Shown here piece after piece: positions 20,301 to 23,662 of a stretch of 23,662 nt of DNA; the first letter of the stretch is position 1; each line of letters opens with the position of its first letter. The DNA lies in NCBI RefSeq assembly GCF_000090795.2, contig NW_003546400.1, positions 1 through 23,662 on the forward strand, given 5' to 3'. The stretch is from Amphimedon queenslandica. Taxonomy: Eukaryota; Porifera; Demospongiae; Haplosclerida; Niphatidae. The position numbers and the translations under genes were made by a program. The notes beneath the pieces are model-generated. The model searched no databases, was not told where the DNA came from, and saw only the letters and a list, made by a program, of their open reading frames with translations.

Positions 20301-20991
20301 CAAATATTCAAGAAAAGTTGATTCTCATTCTAAATGTAATGATGAGGAAGCTGAAGCTGTGGTAAGGTACTTTATGCATTCTGTCATTTTACTTTTTGTG
20401 AAGCAGTTGCAAAAATAAATTATTTAAATTTTCCTTTTTTGTGATAGGTAAATTATATCAAAATGCTAGTAAAAGAACATGATGTTAAACATGACAGCAT
20501 AGCAGTCCTCACTCCTTATGGTGCACAAAAGAATCTTGTTGCTGAAATGATAAAGAATGACCCTGAGCTAAAAACAAAGGAAAGTTTAAGTGTTGCTACT
20601 ATAGTTGAGAGTCAAGGTATGTAAATATTAACCAAAATTTATAATGTTAATTACTATTGTAAATTATGTAGGTGATGAGTATGATATTGTCATACTAACA
20701 ACTGTCAGATCACAAGAAGTCAGTGAAATCAGGTATAAACAGTATGTTCAACCTGACAGACAATGGTTAAATGAAAATCTTGGTTTCCTGACTGATGATC
20801 ATCAAATCAATGTTGGCATCACTCGTGCAAGATATGGGCTTATAATCATTGGTAAGGGATTGGGAGATAATTCTGAATGCAATAATTATGTGGTCATGTA
20901 ATTAGGTAATGATATATTACTAAAGTATGATGCAACATGGAATAAGCTGATTGAAATTTATGAAAATGAAGGATGCATTTATACAGTATAG
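8362..20991 (+). CDS. HELZ2: HELZ2-like triple-helicase/RNB exoribonuclease (18 coding exons, 2990 aa)
   Basis: Coding exons: 8362-8490, 10210-10370, 11425-12367, 12445-13132, 13186-13345, 13392-14373, 14423-14851, 14898-14976, 15025-18697, 18763-18887, 18936-19088, 19147-19293, 19345-19624, 19668-20019, 20125-20361, 20448-20616, 20672-20851, 20906-20991. Phases agree throughout and the stop is TAG at 20989. Order in the protein: degenerate UPF1-like half-helicase (about 70-445), disordered linker (445-640), UPF1-like helicase (about 650-1260), cold-shock domains (about 1378-1490), RNB domain (about 1597-1960), linker/barrel, and C-terminal UPF1-like helicase (about 2415-2990). Human HELZ2, a nuclear-receptor coactivator and interferon-induced RNA helicase/exonuclease, has helicase-RNB-helicase and about 2650 residues. 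The expected role is RNA unwinding coupled to 3'-5' decay. The start ATG is the first one after the acceptor at 8358. No N-terminal zinc fingers are visible, so upstream exons may be missing. Orthology to HELZ2 is inferred from architecture. Confidence 0.85.
8540..8741. mobile_element. TIR element (MITE) in intron 1, about 202 bp
   Basis: The left 40 bases start CTGTATAGCGCAAAATTTTT and match the reverse complement of the right 40, which starts CTGTATAGTGCAAAATTTTC, at about 37 of 40 positions. Both share AGGGCTGTAAATTTTGT further in. The interior has GCGAAA/TTCGCG words. It lies 49 bp downstream of the exon 1 donor. No target duplication is clear. A related single end may lie at about 10399-10450 in intron 2 (TACTGTACGGGTATAAAATT). 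Confidence 0.7.
9331..9405. repeat. 35-bp inverted repeat, 5-base loop
   Basis: Arms 9331-9365 and 9371-9405 pair at 33 of 35 positions around the loop ACTAG. The core is TAGCCTAATTTGGAGCTAA and its inverse. It lies in intron 1, so the pre-mRNA would carry a strong hairpin. It may be a decayed foldback element. No flanking duplication was recognised. Confidence 0.8.
9787..10193. mobile_element. hAT-type MITE, family 'TAGGGCTAGGC', copy B (inverted, diverged)
   Basis: The reverse complement of this stretch aligns along its whole length with the element at 2188-2588; shared words include CTGAAAATGTTTCCA and CTATCAAGTTACAT. The termini are eroded (TTAGGGCAAAATTATG at the left, AATTTGCCTATG at the right). 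The 8-bp target duplication ATTTTGTT is preserved at 9779-9786 and 10194-10201. The right copy of the duplication is part of the polypyrimidine tract of the exon 2 acceptor. Confidence 0.75.
10371..11424 (+). other. Intron 2 of the HELZ2-like gene (1054 bp)
   Basis: The donor is GTTAGT at 10371 and the acceptor TTCTTATTACAG ends at 11424. The splice joins a phase-2 codon into the sequence RQKCDGAYNL. Apart from a possible single MITE end near 10399 and a doubled TGTACTTAA-ACAT unit near 11253-11290, I see nothing structured in it. Open frames at 10484-10681 and in the first 116 bp of 11309-12385 are intronic read-through. Confidence 0.7.
11425..12480 (+). other. Helicase block 1: truncated, Walker B-dead UPF1-like RecA1 half
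   Basis: Together with exon 2 (10210-10370) this repeats the layout of block 2. A KF..LL.YEELERI stretch leads into a barrel-like insert (LYAMQVSDQYIHI), then Walker A GAFGCGKT (residues 259-266), motif Ia-like RILICCHHQNSAD (about 290-302) and a TTF motif. Motif II then reads IIINNGAQICEP (NNGAQ 380-384), where active members have DExxQ. Motif III is GDHCK in place of GDHKQ. Similarity ends after VSLLQRLIERY (about 427-437), and no QYRM-like, QG-E or TRA motifs follow. Seen: intact Walker A, lost acidic pair, missing second RecA domain. Inferred: it may bind ATP but not hydrolyse it, acting as a structural or regulatory pseudo-helicase. Confidence 0.8.
12544..13132 (+). other. Disordered Ser/Lys/Gln-rich linker with NLS-like cluster
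   Basis: This part of exon 4 encodes residues about 445-640. It is rich in Ser, Gln, Lys and Pro, with no predicted fold or recognisable domain. It occupies the place where the second RecA domain of helicase block 1 would be. The basic run KSQKRRKV (residues 603-610) resembles a monopartite nuclear localisation signal, which would fit the nuclear coactivator role described for vertebrate HELZ2. The frame stays open for nearly 600 bases despite low complexity, which supports real coding. Confidence 0.7.
13186..15240 (+). other. Helicase block 2: complete UPF1-like SF1 helicase
   Basis: Exons 5-8 and the start of exon 9. Motifs in order: Walker A GSFGTGKT (872-879), Ia ILICAHHQHSAD, motif II LLDEGAQ (DEGAQ 990-994), motif III GDHKQVGP (from 1017), motif IV-like TNFRCHHAI (about 1068-1076), motif V VRTVFDIQGCEYEAI (from 1183) and motif VI NTALTRA (1225-1231). 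All residues for ATP hydrolysis appear intact. The equivalents of block 1's two introns are at the same codons and phases: after a phase-2 K|C and a phase-0 break right after GDHKQ. This corresponds to the N-terminal helicase of vertebrate HELZ2. Confidence 0.85.
14852..14897 (+). other. Predicted GC-AG intron (46 bp)
   Basis: The exon ends CACCAA and the intron begins GCAAGT, the usual strong context for GC donors. It ends AAAATCAG at 14897. Splicing gives HQ|KSCVIKALFHYSHL, which restores the expected spacing between the motif around HQ and DVRTVFDIQG in this helicase family. The nearest GT option (14856, GTCGAA) has a poor donor context. Joined in phase to an acceptor at 14916, it would delete seven residues here. 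Confidence 0.6.
15570..17360 (+). other. Cold-shock domains and RNB exoribonuclease domain
   Basis: Part of the 3673-bp exon 9. Residues about 1378-1420 (YRSAVAVPLD...NGFNNRRGAFNNDIVQVEV) and 1433-1487 read as the two N-terminal OB/cold-shock folds of RNase II/R proteins. The RNB domain follows: IDPPLSKDLDDAV carries the four metal-binding aspartates in the D-x5-D-x-DD spacing (D1599, D1605, D1607, D1608). The C-terminal active-site signature YTHFTSPIRRYADL lies at 1938-1951, including the conserved Arg pair. The catalytic set therefore looks complete, so processive 3'-5' RNA degradation is expected from the family. No S1 domain is obvious behind it. The following 450 residues lead into the second helicase. 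Confidence 0.85.
18763..20991 (+). other. Helicase block 3: C-terminal UPF1-like SF1 helicase
   Basis: Encoded by nine small exons (10-18), with introns of 43-105 bp. Motifs: Walker A GPPGTGKS (2505-2512, its second Gly codon interrupted by a phase-1 intron), motif II DESGMATEPE (from 2695), motif III GDHKQLQP (2719-2726), motif IV LQYRMHSFI (from 2763), motif V VESQGDEYDIVIL (from 2899), and motif VI NVGITRARYGLIIIG (from 2949). All look competent. The Q of DExxQ is replaced by M, which I believe is also the case in vertebrate HELZ2's C-terminal helicase. Intron positions differ from blocks 1 and 2, so this block is not a recent copy of them. Confidence 0.85.
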
Positions 20992-21609
20992 TTAGCAATA
21001 GTTTAAATTATTTTTGAAGCATCGGCTGATATATTCATGTAACATACTTGTATTTTAGATTAATTTTTTATCTCCTTTTAATTAATATAAACGAAAGAAT
21101 AATTGTTATATTTTTATTATCTATGTGAAGTTTGCCACTTATATATAGTTGAATATTTGAGAACTGATGTGGGATCCTTATTCCTGCTATTAAATTACTA
21201 TTTACCTTTATTCTGGCTTATTATTAAACGAATAGAAATATGGTAGGTAGATCCATAAAAGTATATTTTTAATTTATGTGTATTTGCTGTGAATGGAACC
21301 ATTTGTGTGGCATCATCAACAAATGTAATTTTGATAGTGATCAGAAACTTTGAATGTTATGTGAGTAAGAATTGTAGAGGATGGCATTTGTGAAAACAGA
21401 GCCATCCAGTACAAACCATCACCAAAAAGATGAATGTGACAATTTACATTAAAGGTTAGAGTATCAAACATTAATAGTTAGCCATAAAAATACAGTAACA
21501 CTCACTTTTAAGTCTGTACAGTGTATTGCATTGGTAATAATACAAAAGGAGCATATCAGCAAAAAATTGGATCTAATGCATAAAACTACTTCATGTCACA
21601 CTAAAGGAA
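20992..21609. other. Spacer between convergent genes
   Basis: This holds the 3' UTR of the HELZ2-like gene and no coding region that I can support. No canonical AATAAA lies on the plus strand. ATTAAA variants occur near 21189 and 21443, and either could serve as the polyadenylation signal. Confidence 0.4.
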
Positions 21610-21615
21610 TTTATT
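21610..21615 (-). promoter_or_regulatory. AATAAA polyadenylation signal (minus strand)
   Basis: TTTATT on the plus strand reads AATAAA on the minus strand, nine bases beyond the TAA stop of the last exon of the beta-lactamase-like pseudogene. The placement is very close to the stop but not unusual for compact genomes. Confidence 0.5.
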
Positions 21616-21623
21616 ATTAGTCA

Positions 21624-22653
21624 TTAAAATTCTTCAGATACTCTTTTTAAGTGTACTGGAGGAATATGAGTAAATCCTGTGATATTGCCACTTGATTTAT
21701 CAACTGGATCGAAATAGACCCATTGTCCTAATAAATCACCAGTTAGGCAAGGCAGCAAATGTGATGGATAATACATCTATAAAATATAACAATGACATAT
21801 AATGTAATGATGCCTTGTAATACCTGCATTGATTGAACATCATGATAATAGAGATGAACACTCATCACTTGTATCTCTCTTATAATTACAGTGGGCATTT
21901 TATTATTTTCAACGAAGATATTTGCTGTCACTACATTCAATAGTGCCTTGTAGTGGCCAACATATATATTTGGATTGGGAGGAGCTGGCACAGGAGGAAC
22001 ATTGTCAGAAGAAAATGAAACAAACGGTGGCGAAAATATATCAAAGGCTTTTTTGCAAAAGTATCGTTGTCAACTGAGCCAGAAAATAGAGCATTAATTC
22101 CTACTTCAATGTAAACAATAATAAATCAAAAACAATGCTTGCCTATTTGAAGTTCAGGTGATTGGGTATAAAGCTAAGAAGAGCCAAGTAACCATTAATG
22201 TTCCCTCCTTTTGTATGAATGGTGTAATTTCCATCAAATAAAATTTCCCATGGAGTTCCAAATCCACTCTGCCCATCAGGATTGACAAAATTTGTTAAAA
22301 TTAGGATTACTGCCATGTAAGGGCAATGTGTTTCACTTACATGGAAGAGACATTTCTCGTCTAATGATGTTAAAATAGATTCAAAATCAGAAAACAAAAT
22401 GCTGCCTAGTCAAAGGCAAAAACATGAACCTTATAAAAAAATTGAGACAGCTATGGTGTGTTTTATAAAACAGAGTTGAATATGTTCTTTACTCTTACTT
22501 TGTTTAAATTATTGATGGTTTGTCCTGCAATAGAATATCCAAGGTTTATTGAGAGGTGCTCCGTCACCATCTGGAGTATAACCAACAGCCATGCGATCTT
22601 TGACACTGTATTTTGTAATTATTTGCCATGTCATATACTTTTTGTAATGAGAT
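21624..22653 (-). pseudogene. Beta-lactamase-like serine hydrolase, decayed 5'-truncated copy
   Basis: Minus-strand exon remnants, from 5' to 3': 22653-22499 (includes KDRMAVGYTPDGDGAPLN, then LGYSIAGQTINN one frame away), 22405-22143 (includes QSGFGTPWEI and HTKGGNINGYLALLSFIP), 22103-21824 (includes GINALFSGSVDN, then AFDIFSPPFVSF one frame away) and 21776-21624 (ends VHLKRVSEEF, stop). The last intron (21823-21777, 47 bp, GT-AG) is intact. GFGTPWEI plus TKGGN.-GY is the C-terminal signature of animal LACTBL1/beta-lactamase-related proteins, with KGG in the KTG position. Lesions: a frameshift near 22541-22552, an in-frame TAG at 22145-22143 next to a GC donor, and a frameshift at the A6 run (22054-22049). 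The SxxK nucleophile and YxN motifs are absent from the window. A working gene with unusual splicing is possible but unlikely. Confidence 0.6.
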
Positions 22654-22889
22654 CTACAAAGGAACATGATTACTTTTATGAACAAAATTAAGGGATAGAC
22701 CTAGATAGCAACTGGCTTCATGGATATTGGAGCCATGTTGATCTATGCACCATGTTGTCATGGCACATAGATTTACAAATCTTGTCTTGGGTTCCATGGT
22801 TGTATGCATGCAACGTGGCTCTGTTGTTAGAAGGGTGATAGATTCTATGGGCACAAACTGGTAGGTAATTACGGTATCAGTTCCCATGT
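22654..22889. other. Spacer, no gene seen
   Basis: This lies between the last recognisable pseudogene exon and the cassette copy 2. A minus-strand open frame (22971-22654) crosses it but shows no family features and runs through the acceptor of the pseudogene exon. The missing 5' exons of the beta-lactamase-like gene are not here. Confidence 0.4.
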
Positions 22890-22892
22890 TAT

Positions 22893-22914
22893 TACCAAGC
22901 GCTAGCGCTTGGTA
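22893..22914. promoter_or_regulatory. Perfect 22-bp palindrome upstream of a start-site motif
   Basis: TACCAAGCGCT followed by its exact inverse AGCGCTTGGTA, 36 bp upstream of the ATG at 22950. The equivalent at 2824-2845 has one mismatch. Its fixed place before the ATGGCTGCC start motif in both copies suggests a dimeric transcription factor site, or part of a repeat terminus. I cannot tell which. Confidence 0.5.
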
Positions 22915-22949
22915 TGTAGAGGGTTGAGTTGGACGAGCGCGCCCCCAAA

Positions 22950-23049
22950 ATGGCTGCCATCCCAGAAGCATTGAGCCTGTGTAAATCTTCAGGAATTCTT
23001 TATAGCTTATCTGACAGTCAAGATTTCCTTTATAATTTTATTGAAACAG
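22950..23049 (+). CDS. Possible 33-residue first exon, copy 2 (unknown protein)
   Basis: The frame starts MAAIPEALSLCKSSGILYSL and ends at the donor AAACAG|GTTAGT, with the same length and phase 1 as the copy at 2879-2978. The two copies differ in this exon at four bases, and all four change an amino acid (G/S, P/Q, V/F, K/E), so there is no sign of protein-level constraint. No downstream exon can be assigned before the next promoter-like site at 23260. Confidence 0.35.
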
Positions 23050-23259
23050 GTTAGTGTTATAAAAAGTAGCTAAAAACTTACACAAGATAGTTTTACGGCA
23101 ATGAATGCATGCATGCCTGCATGCACCACTAAGGAAGAACTAGTCCTACAGTTTTTATCCTAGAAAGATAATTTTTGCACCATTCTGTTGCGCTTAAACA
23201 AGAAGGTGCACTATAAAACCATTCACGCAACGTCATGAAATCGCTTCCGTCGATCACAG

Positions 23260-23267
23260 TATAAAAG
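23260..23267 (+). promoter_or_regulatory. TATA box followed by YY1-like ATGGCGGC site
   Basis: TATAAAAG is followed 21 bases after its last base by ATATGGCGGCC (ATG at 23287) and then by AAAATGGCTCC near 23322. TATA-to-initiator distance fits a transcription start close to the ATGGCGGC word. A near-palindrome, GTGCCC-T-GGGCAC, lies between them (about 23271-23283). This probably drives a gene leaving the window on the right. Confidence 0.45.
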
Positions 23268-23352
23268 GAGGTGCCCTGGGCACAATATGGCGGCCAGATT
23301 GAATGAAATTTGAAAATAACAAAATGGCTCCCGCACTGGCACTGTTCTTATC

Positions 23353-23457
23353 ATGGCTAAATCACTAGCAAAACGCATTATAAAAAACATTAAAATTAGC
23401 AAAGGTGAGAGAGTTAACCTACAAGCACACCTAGAAAGCATAGCAAGGAGAGAAATG
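23353..23457 (+). CDS. Possible start exon of a gene truncated by the window end
   Basis: The ATG at 23353 opens 35 basic residues (MAKSLAKRIIKNIKISKGER...) ending at ATG|GTATAA, phase 0. A frame without stops (VISDSGKGIALTTTQKTSPR...) runs from 23565 to the window end and would join in phase if the acceptor is GTCAGGCAG at 23564. The better-looking acceptor CTGCCAACAG at 23530 gives an early stop. No family recognised. The upstream ATGs at 23287 and 23324 open only short frames. Confidence 0.3.
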
Positions 23458-23662
23458 GTATAATTGACTTGAAGTAATAATTTTACATTATCAAATATTA
23501 CATTGTATATTCTGAAAAATCTGCCAACAGCCTAAGAAACACGGTCAATGATGCTGTCAGGCAGGTAATAAGTGATAGTGGCAAGGGAATAGCCCTCACT
23601 ACTACACAGAAAACCAGCCCAAGAACTGCCACCACTGGGGCCAGACAGCCCTGCCAACTACC

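Larger units (their letters stand above)
22890..23192 (+). repeat. Promoter/first-exon cassette, direct repeat copy 2
   Basis: This is the second copy of the block at 2822-3160, same orientation, with high identity through the palindrome, the start-site motif, the short exon and the AT-rich tail. Compared with copy 1 it lacks about 38 bp in the tail and has a perfect palindrome. Confidence 0.8.

Noticed and set aside
22320..22350. 31-base GTAAGT...CAG stretch inside the beta-lactamase-like exon (minus strand)
   Set aside because: It is too short for an intron compared with the 42-105 bp seen here, and removing it shifts the frame away from the GFGTPWEI motif.
1..23662. tRNA or rRNA genes
   Set aside because: No cloverleaf with A/B box-like words (GTTCGA-type T-loop with matching stems) and no rRNA-like block was recognised by eye. 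A covariance-model scan would be needed to exclude them.

Overview
The window looks like nuclear DNA of an early-branching animal, most likely a demosponge such as Amphimedon. This is an inference from several things: AT-rich sequence, many very short spliceosomal introns (about 42-105 bp), a HELZ2-type multidomain gene, and dense small hAT-like elements. No species marker was seen, so the assignment is not firm.

Layout. (1) Positions 1-8358 are mostly repeat-rich spacer. They hold a possible minus-strand first exon (347-464), three hAT-type non-autonomous elements with target-site duplications (one nested inside another), a fourth hAT-type element at 2188-2588, a promoter-plus-first-exon cassette (2822-3160), a small TIR element (4880-5000) and a 514-bp palindromic element (6102-6615). 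(2) Positions 8362-20991 (+) hold one large gene that I assembled into 18 coding exons. All phases agree and the predicted protein is 2990 aa. Its order is: N-terminal tail, truncated and catalytically degenerate UPF1-like helicase, Ser/Lys-rich linker, complete UPF1-like helicase, cold-shock/RNB exoribonuclease, second complete UPF1-like helicase. Vertebrate HELZ2 has helicase-RNB-helicase; this gene carries an extra, decayed helicase half in front. (3) A convergent minus-strand beta-lactamase-like (serine hydrolase) pseudogene occupies 21624-22653. (4) At 22890-23192 the promoter/first-exon cassette of 2822 recurs in the same orientation, about 20 kb away. It is followed by a TATA-box promoter and a possible start exon that runs off the window.

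The main result is the intragenic duplication. The first and second helicase blocks share sequence and share two introns at identical positions and phases. The first block has lost the Walker B acidic pair (NNGAQ in place of DEGAQ) and its second RecA domain. The RNB active-site aspartates and both downstream helicases look intact, so the gene as a whole is probably functional as an RNA helicase/3'-5' exoribonuclease. The two cassette copies flanking the gene suggest that the locus is one unit of a local duplication, but this is an inference.
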